Of a DNA stretch of 64,000 nt, positions 1 to 9,889 are shown in pieces (the first letter of the stretch is position 1; each line of letters begins with the position of its first letter). A program made the translations under genes and the position numbers. The notes beneath the pieces are model-generated. The model did not search any database and had not been told where the DNA came from. It saw nothing but the letters and a program-made list of their open reading frames with translations. The stretch covers positions 1-64,000 of the forward strand of contig PQAH01000201.1 of NCBI GenBank assembly GCA_003105195.1, in the 5' to 3' direction. This DNA comes from Bradyrhizobiaceae bacterium. GTDB lineage: Bacteria > Pseudomonadota > Alphaproteobacteria > Rhizobiales > Xanthobacteraceae.

Positions 1-622
1 GCACCTGCAGCATGGCGCTGCGGGTGTGGCGCATCAGGATCGCCGCGATCGAGTTGCCGAGCACGAAGGCCGGCATCAGCATGCTGACCAGGCTCGCCTT
101 CCAGTCCTGGCTGAACGGCACGTAGCCCGAGGCCGGCAGCCAGCCGAGCTGCACCGAGAACAGGAAGATCAGCATGATGCCGAGCCAGAAGTTCGGCGTG
201 GAGATGCCCCAGAGCGCGACCATGTTGGCCGCGTAGTCCCAGGCCGTGTCCTTCTTCACGGCCGCGACGATGCCGGCCGTGATGCCGACCGCGAGCGCGA
301 TCACGATCGCCATCAGCGCGAGCTGCAGCGTCACGGGGAGCTTCTCGGCGATCAGCTGCAGCACCGGCACCTTGATGCGCATCGACTCGCCGAGATCGCC
401 GGTGAGCACGCCCTTGATCCAGTAGACGTATTGCACCGGCACCGGCTGGTCGAGCCGGTACTGGGCGCGGATCTGCGCGATCACCTCCGGGTCGCGCTCC
501 TCGCCCGCCATGATCAGCGCCGGATCGCCCGGCAGCAGCTGCTGCAGCGAGAAGATGATCACCGACACGAAGAACAGCGTCGGGACGAGCTGGACGATCC
601 GCCTGGCGAGGAAGGTGAGCAT
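1..622 (-). CDS. Dipeptide/oligopeptide ABC transporter permease (DppB type), 3' end outside window
   Basis: This is the first membrane subunit of a peptide-type ABC importer in the inner membrane. The translation starts MLTFLARRIVQLVPTLFF, the usual first helix of DppB/OppB/GsiC permeases. It continues with the conserved LLPGDPAL and LGxSMR-type segments and the hydrophobic blocks of the binding-protein-dependent transport domain. The frame stays open to base 1, so about 207 residues of the roughly 310 expected are visible. The ATG at 620-622 is preceded by a GAGG that could act as ribosome-binding site. It is the last visible gene of the operon that begins with the gamma-glutamyltransferase; a DppC partner would be expected to the left of the window. 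Family is sure, substrate is not. Confidence 0.9.
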   Translation of the reverse strand, partial: MLTFLARRIVQLVPTLFFVSVIIFSLQQLLPGDPALIMAGEERDPEVIAQIRAQYRLDQPVPVQYVYWIKGVLTGDLGESMRIKVPVLQLIAEKLPVTLQLALMAIVIALAVGITAGIVAAVKKDTAWDYAANMVALWGISTPNFWLGIMLIFLFSVQLGWLPASGYVPFSQDWKASLVSMLMPAFVLGNSIAAILMRHTRSAMLQV

Positions 623-654
623 GGCCTCATGTGCTCATGGGGTGGAGACACGTC

Positions 655-770
655 GGGTGGGTTGGCCGCGAGGCGGCGCCAGCCACCGTTCCGACTCGCG
701 GCGGTGGGTGGCGCGCCGGATCGGGCTCACACGTCGCGCGGCATTGCTTCCGGCCGGCGCTGACCCACCC
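655..770. repeat. Inverted repeat bracketing the permease/binding-protein spacer
   Basis: The arms gggtgggt (655-662) and acccaccc (763-770) are perfectly complementary and enclose a G+C-rich spacer containing several smaller palindromes. The GGGTGGGTT...ACCCACCC(TAC) arrangement resembles dispersed intergenic elements of alphaproteobacteria. It could damp transcription between the binding-protein and permease genes, but this is only inference. Confidence 0.35.
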
Positions 771-2281
771 TACTTCAGCTTCACCCCGACCAGGCGGACG
801 AGGCCGTCGGGGAGCTGCTTGTAGCCCTCGACCTTGTCGGTGTGCGCGATCAGCACCTTGCGGTGATAGAGATAGATCACCGAGCCTTCGGCGAGGAACT
901 TCTTGGCGGCGCGCTCGTAGGCGGCCTTGCGCTTGGCGACGTCCGAGACGGAGCGCGCCTCGGTGAGCGCCTCGTCCACCTCCTTGCCGCAATAATGACC
1001 GTAGTTGAGCGGCGCCTTGCAGGCCGCGAAGGAATAGACGTTGCCGTCCGGATCGGTGCGTCCGCTCCAGGCGAGCAGGTAGGCGTGATAGTCGCCGGCC
1101 TCGGCCTGCTTGAGCGAGGTCGCGAACTCGGTGACGCGGATCTTCACGTCGAAGCCGGCTTCGGCGGTCATCGCCTGCATCACCTCGGCGACCTGGCGCG
1201 TCTCGGGATTGTTCGGCACCATGAAGTCCACCGTGATCGGGGTGGCGACGCCCGCCTCCTTGATCAGCGCCTTGGCCTTGGCGACGTCGCGTCCCGGCAC
1301 CGGCAGGCTCTTCACGTAATAGGGGTGCTCGGGCGAGACCCACTGGTTGCCCGGCACGAACTCGCCGTTGAAGACGACCTGGGTGATGGCGGCGCGGTCG
1401 AGCGCGGCCTCGAAGGCGCGGCGGATGCGCGGGTCCTGGCCGAGCGGGTTCTTGGCCTTCTCGCCGTTGCCGACATTGATGGTGAGCCCCTGATAGCCGA
1501 GCTCGAGCGCCGCGTTGAGGCGCAGCTTCGGGTTGGCGCGCACGTCCTTGATGTCGGTCGCGAGCAGGCGCTCGATCAGGTCGAGGCCGCCCGATTGGAG
1601 GTTGGCGAGGCGCGCGGTCGAATCCGTGATCGGGCGATAGACGACCCGGTCGATATGCACATTGGCCTTGTCCCAGTAGTCGGCGAACCTCTCGACCACG
1701 ATGCGGTCCTGCTGCACGCGTTCCACGAACCGGAACGGGCCGGCGCAGACCGGCTTGAGGCCGAACTTGTCGCCCGCCTCCTTGGCGGCCTTGGGCGAGA
1801 CCATCATGCCGGCGCGGTCGGTGAGCTGGGCGAGGAGCGGCGCGAACGGCTTCTTCAGGTTCAGCCGGATGGTAAGCGGATCGACAACGTCGACGCTGTC
1901 CACCTCGGCGAGCTCGCCGCGGCGGAACGAGCCCTGCATGGTGCGGTGACGGTCGATCGAATACTTGGCGGCCTCGGCGTCGAGCGCCTCGCCGTCGTGG
2001 AACTTGACGTTGGGCCGCAGCTTGATGGTCACGGCCTTGCCGTCGGCGGAGGTCTCGTGGGAGAGGCCGAGCTGCGGCACGACGTTGAGCTTGTCGTCGA
2101 TGTCGAACAGCTTGTCGCAGATCGAGGCGAAGACGATGCGCCCCACATAGGTGCGGGCGAGCGTCGGATCGAGCACGTCCGGATCCTCGGCGAGGCCGAT
2201 GCGCAGGGTCGACTGGGCCGCAGCCGAGCCCGTCAGGCAGGCGATGAGCGCGGCCGCGGCCGCAAGCCGTGTCGGTGTCAT
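770..2281 (-). CDS. Periplasmic peptide-binding protein of an ABC importer (SBP_bac_5 family)
   Basis: This is the extracytoplasmic solute receptor of the neighbouring importer. The 503-residue protein opens with a signal peptide (residues 1 to about 22, ending SAAAQ). It then shows the family hallmarks [12 protein letters not shown] near residue 35 and a [12 protein letters not shown] motif near residue 95. Length is normal for DppA/OppA-like proteins. The start codon overlaps the stop of the upstream ATPase gene by 4 bp (ATGA), so the two are translationally coupled. The co-operonic gamma-glutamyltransferase suggests glutathione or gamma-glutamyl peptides as ligands. Nickel, opine or other peptides are alternatives that the sequence cannot exclude. 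Confidence 0.92.
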   Translation of the reverse strand: MTPTRLAAAAALIACLTGSAAAQSTLRIGLAEDPDVLDPTLARTYVGRIVFASICDKLFDIDDKLNVVPQLGLSHETSADGKAVTIKLRPNVKFHDGEALDAEAAKYSIDRHRTMQGSFRRGELAEVDSVDVVDPLTIRLNLKKPFAPLLAQLTDRAGMMVSPKAAKEAGDKFGLKPVCAGPFRFVERVQQDRIVVERFADYWDKANVHIDRVVYRPITDSTARLANLQSGGLDLIERLLATDIKDVRANPKLRLNAALELGYQGLTINVGNGEKAKNPLGQDPRIRRAFEAALDRAAITQVVFNGEFVPGNQWVSPEHPYYVKSLPVPGRDVAKAKALIKEAGVATPITVDFMVPNNPETRQVAEVMQAMTAEAGFDVKIRVTEFATSLKQAEAGDYHAYLLAWSGRTDPDGNVYSFAACKAPLNYGHYCGKEVDEALTEARSVSDVAKRKAAYERAAKKFLAEGSVIYLYHRKVLIAHTDKVEGYKQLPDGLVRLVGVKLK

Positions 2282-3414
2282 GAGTGCATCCCCTTCAGCA
2301 GTCCGGGATCCGGCGCTCCGGATGTGGACCCGACTGTATCAACACCGGAAGCCGCCCGCACGTCCGCCGAGGCGCCGAAGGCGGCGATCAGGCGCTCGAG
2401 CGCGGGCGAGCGGCCGGTCTCGCGCGGCACCACGTCGGCCGGTGGCAGCTCGGTGGTGCGGTGGCACGCCACCGCGTGATTTCGCTGGTCGAAAACGAGC
2501 GGCGGCGGCTCGCGGCGGCAGCGGTCGACCGCGAACGGGCAGCGGGTGTGGAAACGGCAGCCCGGCGGCGGCGCGAGCGCGCTCGGCAGGTCGCCCTGCA
2601 GCAGGATGCGGTCGCGCCGGGCGCGTGGGTTCGGCACCGGAATCGCCGACAGGAGCGCGCGGCTGTAGGGATGGTGCGGCGCCGCGAACAGGGAATCGGC
2701 CGGCGCGATCTCGACGATGTGGCCGAGATTCATCACCGCGACGCGGTCCGCGATGTGCTTCACGACCGCGAGGTCGTGCGAGATGAAGATGTAGGCGAGG
2801 CCGAGGCGGCGCTGCAGGCCGCGCAGCAGGTTGAGCACCTGGGAGCGGATCGAGACGTCGAGGGCGGAGACCGGCTCGTCGCAGACGATCAGCCGCGGCT
2901 CGACCGCGAGCGCGCGGGCGATCGCGATGCGCTGGCGCTGGCCGCCGGAGAACTCGTGCGGATAGCGCTGCCCCGCGCCCTCCGCGAGGCCGACCTGGTG
3001 CAGGAGGGCGGCGACGCGGTCGCGCCGGCGCGCCGCCGGGACGATGTCGTGCAGCGCGAGCGGCTCGCCGACGATGTCGCCGACCGTCATGCGCGGGTTG
3101 AGCGAGGCGTAAGGGTCCTGGAACACGAGCTGCGCCTCGCGCCGGTAGGCGCGCAGCTCGCGGCCGCCGAGCGCGAGCACGTCGCGGCCGTCGAAGCGGA
3201 CGCGGCCCGCGGTCGGCTCGATCAGCCGCAGCACCAGCCGGCCGAGGGTCGATTTCCCGCAGCCGGACTCGCCGACCAGCGCGAGGGTCTCGCCGGGCGC
3301 GACCGTGAAATCGACGCCGTCGACGGCGCGCACCAGCGCGGTCGGACGGCCGAGGACCGAGCGCCGCGCCACGAAATGCCTGGTCAGGCCCTCGACCTCG
3401 ACCAGCGCGCTCAC
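2278..3414 (-). CDS. Peptide ABC transporter ATP-binding protein (DppF/OppF type)
   Basis: This cytoplasmic ATPase powers the importer together with the next gene upstream. Its 378 residues contain Walker [10 protein letters not shown] (about 48-56), Q-loop [11 protein letters not shown], signature [14 protein letters not shown], Walker B LIVCDEP and the switch ISHDL. A C-terminal oligopeptide/dipeptide transporter domain carries the usual cysteines in CRFHTRCPF...RC. About 60 residues beyond that domain, rich in Ala and Pro, look non-essential. It follows the DppD-type gene after a 9-bp gap and overlaps the binding-protein gene by 4 bp. Confidence 0.93.
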   Translation of the reverse strand: MSALVEVEGLTRHFVARRSVLGRPTALVRAVDGVDFTVAPGETLALVGESGCGKSTLGRLVLRLIEPTAGRVRFDGRDVLALGGRELRAYRREAQLVFQDPYASLNPRMTVGDIVGEPLALHDIVPAARRRDRVAALLHQVGLAEGAGQRYPHEFSGGQRQRIAIARALAVEPRLIVCDEPVSALDVSIRSQVLNLLRGLQRRLGLAYIFISHDLAVVKHIADRVAVMNLGHIVEIAPADSLFAAPHHPYSRALLSAIPVPNPRARRDRILLQGDLPSALAPPPGCRFHTRCPFAVDRCRREPPPLVFDQRNHAVACHRTTELPPADVVPRETGRSPALERLIAAFGASADVRAASGVDTVGSTSGAPDPGLLKGMHS

Positions 3415-3423
3415 GACACGCCC

Positions 3424-4457
<1,034 letters not shown>

Positions 4458-4461
<4 letters not shown>

Positions 4462-5168
4462 CGGTCGGTCTCGGCGGCGACCGCGGCCGCGATGCCGGCA
4501 TCGATCACGGCGCGGTCGGTGACGCCGACGCGGTCGCGCCGGCTCGGCAGGTAGCGGGCGAAATGCACGAAGCGCTCGCGGCTCATGGCTTCCAGGCGCT
4601 CGAGCTCGGCGAGCGGGTCGGCGTGGTCGTCGACGCGCAGGTCGAGATCGGGCCAGGCCTCCTCGCCGCAGATCCTGAGCGCGGCCGACTGCCGGCCGCG
4701 CTTGTCGCCGCCCGCGGCCTCGCCGGCCCTCATGGCCGCGATCAGCCGGCGCGGGAACGGCAGCGCGGCCTTCGCGCGCCAGGCCGCGGCGGTCTCGCTC
4801 AGCACGCGCGCGCCCGCCAGCATGTTGCCGGCGAGCGAGAAGTCCTCGCCGCGAAGATCGCCGCACCACGCGATGCAGTCCTTGCCCGTATGGGCCGCGA
4901 TGCGCCCGGCCGCGTCGATGACGTGAAGCTGGCGGTGCTCGCGGCCGGCGTCGGCCGTGGTCAGCCGCTCGACCACCTCGGCGGCCGTGCGGCCCTCGCG
5001 CAGCAGCGCGAGCCCTTCGACGCCGTAGAAGGGATTGACCAGCGCCTGGGTCGCGAGCGCGCCGACGCCGGACTCGACATAGGGGCACAGCGCGCCGACC
5101 GCGAAAGCGCGCGTCGCCACCGCGATGCCGAAGCGGCCCTTGTCACGCGCGATCAGCGACCAGGTCAT
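4458..5168 (-). CDS. DUF1028 family protein (putative Ntn-hydrolase fold)
   Basis: The 236-residue product begins MTWSLIARD and contains GRFGIAVATRAFAVGALCPYVE and AGNMLAGARVL, both typical of DUF1028. The family is predicted to share the N-terminal-nucleophile hydrolase fold, and its reaction is not known to me. Within the operon it lies 19 bp after gamma-glutamyltransferase, itself an Ntn hydrolase, and overlaps the peptide-transporter ATPase by 4 bp. A role in peptide or amide breakdown linked to uptake is therefore a reasonable inference. There is no signal peptide, so it should act in the cytoplasm. Confidence 0.85.
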
Positions 5169-5186
5169 AATCTCGCGTTCCCGGAG

Positions 5187-6983
5187 TCAGCGCCCCGCTG
5201 CATAGGCCTGCATGCCGCGCGGATTGGCGGCGGCGCGGCGGCGGCGGCCGTCGCGCGCGGCGGCCGTGAGCCGCCCCTCGGACCAGTCGGGACCGCGCTC
5301 GACGATGTGGCCGCGGCGCTCGAGCTCTTGCACGGTCGCGGCCGGCACGCGCCCCTCGACCACCAGCACGCCGGGCCGCGCGGTGCGCGGCCAGAACGAG
5401 ATCGGGAAGTGCTCGGAGTGCCAGGCCGGCGCGTCGATCGATTCCTGCAGGTTCATGCCGGCATGGACGTGGCGCAGGAAGAACTGGGTGGTCCACTGGT
5501 CCTGCTGGTCGCCGCCGGGCGTGCCCCAGGCGAGATAGGGCGTGCCGTCGCGCAGCGCCAAGGTGGGCGAAAGCGTCGTGCGCGGCCGCTTGCCCGGCGC
5601 GAGCGAGGCCGGATGGCCCTCCTCGAGCCAGAACATCTGCGCCCGGGTGCCGAGGCAGAAGCCGAGCCCGGGGATCACGGGCGAGGACTGCAGCCAGCTC
5701 CCCGAGGGCGTCGCCGCGATCATGTTGCCGGCCTGGTCGATGACGTCGAAATGCACCGTGTCCCCGACCACCTCGCCGAGCCGGCCGACGGTCGGCTCGC
5801 CGGCGCCGAGCGCGCCGACCGAAGCGCGCGGACCCTCGGCACGCCGCAGCGTCACGACGCCGCCGAAGCCCGCGACCGAGCCCGGCCGCAACTCGAGCGA
5901 GGCCTTGTCGGTGACGAGCCGGCGCCGCTCGGCATTGTAGGCGTCGGAGAGCAGCGTCTCGATCGGCACGTCGACCCAGTCGGGGTCGCCGTAGAAGGAT
6001 TCCCGGTCCGCATAGGCGAGCTTGGCGCACTCGACCTGCCAGTGGATGAAGTCGGGCCCGGCGGGGTCGAGGCCGTCGAGAGCGAAGCCCGCGAGCAGCG
6101 CGAGCTGCTGCAGCATCACGGGGCCCTGGCTCCAGACGCCGGCCTTGCACACCGTGTAGCGGCCGTAATCGTAGGCGAGCGGCGCCTCGACGCGCGCCTG
6201 CCAGCGCGCCATGTCGTCGCCGGTGAGCACGCCGCGATGCGGCCGTCCGCTCGTGTCCATCAGCTCCTGCGTGCGGCAGAAGCGGTCGATCGCCTCGGCG
6301 ACGAAGCCCTGCGACCAGACCCTGCGCGCGCGCTCGATCTCGGCCTCGCGGTCGCCGCCCGCCGCTTCCCGCAGCACGCGCGCGTAGGTCTCGGCGAGCG
6401 CCGGATTGGCGAACAGCGTGCCCGGCTTCGGCACCTCGCCGTGCGGCAGATAGAGCGCCGCCGAGGTCGGCCAGTGCTCGCGGAACAGCGGCGCCACGGT
6501 CGCGATGGTGGCGCTCGCGCGCTCCACCAGCGGATGGCCCTGGCCCGCGTAATGGATCGCCGGGGCGAGCACGTCGGCGAGCCGCAGCGTGCCGTAGTCG
6601 CGCAGCAGCAGCATCCAGGCATCGAACATGCCGGGCACGCAGGCGGCGAGCAGGCCGGTGCCCGGCACCATGTCGAGGCCGAGGCCGCGGTAGTGGGCGA
6701 TGGTCGCGCCGGCGGGCGCCGGGCCCTGGCCGCAGATCACCTCGGTGCGGCCGCGCCGCACGTCGTGGACCAGGATCGGCACGTCGCCGCCCGGCCCGTT
6801 GAGATGCGGCTCCACCACCTGCAGCGTGAAGGCGGTCGCGACGCCGGCGTCGAAGGCGTTGCCGCCGCGCTCGAGGATCGACATGCCGACCGCGGTCGCG
6901 ATCCAGTGCGTGGAGGCGACGACGCCGAAGGTGCCTTCGATCTCGGGACGCGTCGTGAAGGGGTTCGGATTGATGAAGCTCAT
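5187..6983 (-). CDS. Gamma-glutamyltransferase family protein
   Basis: The protein should transfer or hydrolyse gamma-glutamyl groups (glutathione or related peptides) after self-cleavage into two subunits. In the 598-residue product the N-terminal part has GVVASTHWIATAVGMSILERGGNAFDA-like features. The processing site is VVGDTVHFDVID with Thr409 as the likely new N-terminal nucleophile, leaving a small subunit of about 190 residues, the family norm. PSGSW and the TPGGDQQDQW segment form the rest of the active site. I chose ATG 6983 because MSFINPNPFTTRPEIEGTFG is a standard start; an upstream ATG at 7037 would add 18 residues unlike the family. No clear signal peptide is seen, so it is probably cytoplasmic. 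It heads the peptide-importer operon. Confidence 0.9.
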   Translation of the reverse strand: MSFINPNPFTTRPEIEGTFGVVASTHWIATAVGMSILERGGNAFDAGVATAFTLQVVEPHLNGPGGDVPILVHDVRRGRTEVICGQGPAPAGATIAHYRGLGLDMVPGTGLLAACVPGMFDAWMLLLRDYGTLRLADVLAPAIHYAGQGHPLVERASATIATVAPLFREHWPTSAALYLPHGEVPKPGTLFANPALAETYARVLREAAGGDREAEIERARRVWSQGFVAEAIDRFCRTQELMDTSGRPHRGVLTGDDMARWQARVEAPLAYDYGRYTVCKAGVWSQGPVMLQQLALLAGFALDGLDPAGPDFIHWQVECAKLAYADRESFYGDPDWVDVPIETLLSDAYNAERRRLVTDKASLELRPGSVAGFGGVVTLRRAEGPRASVGALGAGEPTVGRLGEVVGDTVHFDVIDQAGNMIAATPSGSWLQSSPVIPGLGFCLGTRAQMFWLEEGHPASLAPGKRPRTTLSPTLALRDGTPYLAWGTPGGDQQDQWTTQFFLRHVHAGMNLQESIDAPAWHSEHFPISFWPRTARPGVLVVEGRVPAATVQELERRGHIVERGPDWSEGRLTAAARDGRRRRAAANPRGMQAYAAGR

Positions 6984-7074
6984 GAGGGATCCGGGCGTGA
7001 CGGCGCGCAGTTCACCACACGCGCGAAGGCACGCCAAGGCGCCGCGGCAGCCACGATCGCGTGATGCCGCGGTT

Positions 7075-7395
7075 TCAGGGCTCCTGCACGGCCTTGAGGA
7101 AGGCGATCACCGCGCCGACGTCGCCGGCGCTGAAGCGGAACTCGGGCATGTCGGGATGCCCCGAGATGATGCCCTCGCCGAGCGCCTCCTCGAGGCCATC
7201 GATCTTGTAGCGCTTCGAGAGCGTGCGAAAGGCGGGCGCCTGCGCGTGCGGGCTCGCGCCGGTGCGGCCGACCGCGTGGCACATGGCGCAGTGGCGCGTG
7301 AGCAGGGTTTCGCCGCGCCGCACGAGCGGCTCGTCCTGCGCCAGCGCGGGAGATGTCGCGGCCAACAGCGTCGCGAGCGCGATCGCGCGTCTCAT
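7075..7395 (-). CDS. Small exported class I c-type cytochrome
   Basis: This is a periplasmic electron carrier of 106 residues. A signal peptide ends at SPALA (about residue 19). The haem-binding motif CAMCH occupies residues 36-40, and Met83 in HPDMPEF is the probable distal ligand. Only one haem motif is present and no membrane anchor remains after cleavage. It sits 91 bp upstream of the gamma-glutamyltransferase on the same strand, but nothing in the sequence ties it to peptide uptake. The redox partner is unknown. Confidence 0.9.
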   Translation of the reverse strand: MRRAIALATLLAATSPALAQDEPLVRRGETLLTRHCAMCHAVGRTGASPHAQAPAFRTLSKRYKIDGLEEALGEGIISGHPDMPEFRFSAGDVGAVIAFLKAVQEP

Positions 7396-7458
7396 GGCAT
7401 GACCTTTTCTTGGTTCGCCCCGCGCCAGTCTACAGGACCGCGGCGCGTCCCGGAAAGG

Positions 7459-7689
7459 TCACGGCTGCCCGGACGGCTCCTGCGTCCCGGCGCGCTCCGC
7501 GAGCTCGGCCCAGGCATCGGGAGCGCTCATGGCGCTCTGCATCTGCCCGAGGAAGGCTTCTTCCTTGTAGTACTTGCGCCAGCGCCCGCTGCGCTGCAGC
7601 TCGACGAAGTGATCGCGCCGCCGCTCGGCGAGCGCGTGCCACTTGCGCATCGTCTCGACCGAGATGCGAAACTCCGACTGGTTCGACAT
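7459..7689 (-). CDS. Small conserved protein resembling the TIGR03809 family
   Basis: The 76-residue product has a charged helical core, KWHALAERRRDHFVELQRSG followed by RWRKYY and EEAFL. I recall this pattern from small alphaproteobacterial proteins grouped as TIGR03809, function unknown. There is no signal peptide or membrane segment. It ends 63 bp before the cytochrome gene in the same direction and could share its transcript. The assignment to the family is from memory and would need a profile search. Confidence 0.6.
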   Translation of the reverse strand: MSNQSEFRISVETMRKWHALAERRRDHFVELQRSGRWRKYYKEEAFLGQMQSAMSAPDAWAELAERAGTQEPSGQP

Positions 7690-7857
7690 GACACCTCACC
7701 CGACATTCGCGACGGGAATCGGCGTCATCCTGGCGAGCACGGGTGCGCGGGGCAACGCCGAGGCGCGGCGGCGCCGAGTTCCGGCACGAATCGGCGTACG
7801 GTTGCGGCATATATGTCACGCGGATCCCCAGCCGGTTACCGATCATTGGCGAGGGTG

Positions 7858-7898
7858 AAAAAAGACTCGGCCCGCCCGGAGATGGGTCCGGGCGGGCC
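7858..7898 (-). terminator. Rho-independent terminator acting on minus-strand transcripts
   Basis: Perfect 11-bp arms ggcccgcccgg (7869-7879) and ccgggcgggcc (7888-7898) enclose an 8-nt loop. Read on the minus strand the stem is followed after GAGTC by six T (7863-7858). This is the strongest intrinsic terminator in the window. The nearest upstream minus-strand gene, the protease, ended about 350 bp earlier, so either that transcript has a long 3' tail or a separate short RNA is terminated here. Confidence 0.75.
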
Positions 7899-8055
7899 AG
7901 CCAGATCAGCGCGCGGGTGGAAAGGGGGCGAACGCGCCGACCGGGATCCCAGAAGCGCACGATCATTGGTCGCGACGTTCGCGCAGGCGGTTCATGAGTG
8001 CGGCCGGATTCGCGAACGGCAAAGAAAGATCGGAAGCGAGGTCGCTCCGCATGCC

Positions 8056-8126
8056 TCGTCGCCGGGCCTGTCCCGGCCATCCATCCTTCTTGATGACGTG
8101 CAGTGAAGACGCGGATGCCCGGCACC
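8056..8126. repeat. Dispersed palindromic element (rhizobial MAGTGPA-type)
   Basis: The segment has a ccggg-cctgt-cccgg palindrome (8062-8076) and translates on the minus strand as MPGIRVFTARHQEGWMAGTGPA. This is a very common spurious peptide of Rhizobiales intergenic repeats. A related hairpin translating as MAGLVPAI lies at 23067-23095. It is non-coding in my view. Confidence 0.5.
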
Positions 8127-8167
8127 CAGGTCGGCTGTGGCCCACGGCGTCACGAACCGGACTCGGA

Positions 8168-8215
8168 GCGTCATTTCGGCCAAGCGAGCGAAGCGAGCGA
8201 GCGCCGGGATGACGC
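8168..8215. repeat. Imperfect hairpin with GAGCGA(A) loop repeats
   Basis: The arms 8168-8180 (gcgtcatttcggc) and 8203-8215 (gccgggatgacgc) pair over 13 positions with two G-T pairs. The loop is a run of gcgagcga/gaagcgag repeats. The layout matches the CGTCATTgCGAGCGAAGCGA class of dispersed elements of Rhizobiales. It lies 31 bp beyond the stop codon of the protease gene and could terminate or stabilise that transcript. Confidence 0.5.
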
Positions 8216-8245
8216 CGAGAGATTTCTTGTGACGCCGTCGCCGCG

Positions 8246-9799
8246 CTACTGCTTGGCGGTGACGGGCGGCGGCGCGATGGTCATGAGCGCCTGGTAGGCG
8301 TCGGTGAGGCCGGCGCCGTATTGCGGGTCGGGGCCCTTGGGCCCGAGGTCCCGGGCGGTCGACATCAGGACCTTGCGCACGCCGTCGGTGTCGAGCTTCG
8401 GCCCGCGCTCGACCAGCAGCGCGGCGACGCCGCTGATCTGGGCGGCCGCGACCGAGGTGCCCGAGGTGAGCTGGTAGCTCGCCTCCGGCGCGGAGACGAG
8501 GATGTCGACGCCGGGCGCCGCCACCGCGATGTGCTTGCCGCGCACCGCGCGCGCGAACACGCGGTCCTGCGAATCCGTCGCGGTCACGGCGATCACGTTG
8601 GCATCGGCGGCCGGATAGAGCGGCGGCGACTTCGGGCCCGCATTGCCGGCCGCGGCGACCAGCACCACGCCCTTGCGGCGCGCCGCCGCCAGCATGTCGC
8701 GCAGCTCCGGATCGGCCGGGCCGGCGAAGCTCATGTTGATGACGCGCGCGCCCTTGGCGGCGGCCCAGTCGAGGCTCTTGAGGATGTGGAAGGTCGTCCC
8801 CTCCCCGCCCTTGCCGGCGACGCCGAAGGCCTTCGCGGCGAGGATGCGCACCGCCGGCGCGGCGCCGGTGAGGCGTCCCTGCGAGGCGATCGCGCCCGCC
8901 ATGCCGGTGCCGTGGGCATGCGGCTTGTCCTCGGCGCCGGTGGCGTTGAAGCTGTCGGCGACCACGCCCGCGAGGTCGGGATGATCGCGGTCGATCATGG
9001 AATCGATCACCGCGACCAGCACGTCGTTGCCGCGGGCGAGCGCATGCGCCTCGGTGAGGCGCAGCTTGGCGAGCGCGTACTGATCGCCGGCGGCGTCGCC
9101 GGCCGCAGCGGCGCCGGCCTGCAGCAGGGCGTACTGGAAGTTGGCGCCAGCGCGGTCGAGCTGGGTCTCGCCGCGCAGGCCGTTGATCACGGCGGAGACC
9201 GAGCGGCTGGCGTCGATGCGCAGCCGGTGGACGCGGCGGCCCGTGAGGGCGAAGTCCTGGGTGTCGAGGCGGGTCAGCCGGTGGCGCCGCAGGATCGCGT
9301 CGAAGGCCTGCGGCGAGAGCGAGGCCGAGGTCGTGACCAGCACCTCGTTCGGCACCAGGCGCCGCTCGCCGGGCGGCGGCACGATGAAGCCGGGGCGGTT
9401 CGGCGACGGCGCGGCCTGCCTGGTCTTGCGCGGCGGCGGCGGACGGCGCGGCGGCAGGTCGTCGTCATCGTCGAGGATGACGGTCGGCGGCGGGCCGCCG
9501 CCGCCGGCGGGCGGAATCGCGATGATGATGCCGGGCCCGCCCGGGAAGCGCGGGCGGCCCGGGATGCGCGGCCGGGTGTCGGGGATGTGGGTGTTCGGGA
9601 TATGCGTGTTGGGGATGCGGCCGATGCCGCCCGGAATGCGCGTCGGGCCCATGTTCATGGAGGGCCCGCGGCTGAGGCCGGGGCTCGTGCGCATCGTCAT
9701 GCCCTGGGCGAAGCCCTCGGCCACCAGCGCGAACGAGGCGGCGGTCGCGGTCACGGCCGCGAGGGGCAGGATGCAGGAGCGCGCGAAAGGCCGACCCAT
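8246..9799 (-). CDS. Exported subtilisin-like S8 serine protease
   Basis: The 517-residue product has an N-terminal signal or anchor (about 10-32). A Pro/Gly-rich, probably disordered region of about 100 residues follows, containing the tandem pentapeptide IPNTH-IPNTH-IPDTR, a DDDDD stretch and PPRRPPPPRK. Next comes an inhibitor-like prodomain, then the peptidase. The catalytic triad is Asp266 (VAVIDS), His296 (HAHGTGMAG) and Ser449 (SGTSVAAAQ), with oxyanion Asn386 (AAAGNAG), so it looks active. Start ATG 9799 has GGAGGA 6 bp upstream. It follows the anti-sigma gene by 90 bp and ends the sigma/anti-sigma operon, which suggests an envelope-stress or surface-processing function. Confidence 0.92.
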   Translation of the reverse strand: MGRPFARSCILPLAAVTATAASFALVAEGFAQGMTMRTSPGLSRGPSMNMGPTRIPGGIGRIPNTHIPNTHIPDTRPRIPGRPRFPGGPGIIIAIPPAGGGGPPPTVILDDDDDLPPRRPPPPRKTRQAAPSPNRPGFIVPPPGERRLVPNEVLVTTSASLSPQAFDAILRRHRLTRLDTQDFALTGRRVHRLRIDASRSVSAVINGLRGETQLDRAGANFQYALLQAGAAAAGDAAGDQYALAKLRLTEAHALARGNDVLVAVIDSMIDRDHPDLAGVVADSFNATGAEDKPHAHGTGMAGAIASQGRLTGAAPAVRILAAKAFGVAGKGGEGTTFHILKSLDWAAAKGARVINMSFAGPADPELRDMLAAARRKGVVLVAAAGNAGPKSPPLYPAADANVIAVTATDSQDRVFARAVRGKHIAVAAPGVDILVSAPEASYQLTSGTSVAAAQISGVAALLVERGPKLDTDGVRKVLMSTARDLGPKGPDPQYGAGLTDAYQALMTIAPPPVTAKQ

Positions 9800-9863
9800 A
9801 CTCTTCCTCCGGCCCGGCTTCCATCCAGACGTGAAAGATGACGCGACAAGCCGGCGAATTTGT

Positions 9864-9884
9864 GCCGCGGCCGGCGGCCGCGGC
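9864..9884. other. Hairpin between anti-sigma and protease genes
   Basis: Nine-base arms gccgcggcc and ggccgcggc flank a 3-nt loop. There is no T run on either side. It lies within the 90-bp gap of the operon and may set relative mRNA stability of the upstream and downstream parts. Confidence 0.4.
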
Positions 9885-9889
9885 CGATC

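Larger units (their letters stand above)
7690..8245. other. 556-bp spacer with terminator-like hairpin and dispersed repeats, no convincing gene
   Basis: No open frame here has the codon character of the neighbours. The longer minus-strand frame (8125 to 7430) reads straight through the hairpin at 7858-7898 and through two repeat elements. A tiny frame, MNRLRERRDQ, lies on the minus strand at about 7965-7997. The spacer holds the promoter for the 76-aa gene and possibly a small RNA ending at the 7858 hairpin. Confidence 0.5.

Noticed and set aside
4563..7064. 833-codon plus-strand frame over the DUF1028 and GGT genes
   Set aside because: It is an antisense shadow; composition is Arg/Ala/Gly-rich with no domain, and the minus strand carries clear families.
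7430..8125. 231-codon minus-strand frame in the 7.7-8.2 kb spacer
   Set aside because: It reads through an intrinsic terminator and two dispersed repeats, and overlaps the 76-aa gene in another frame.
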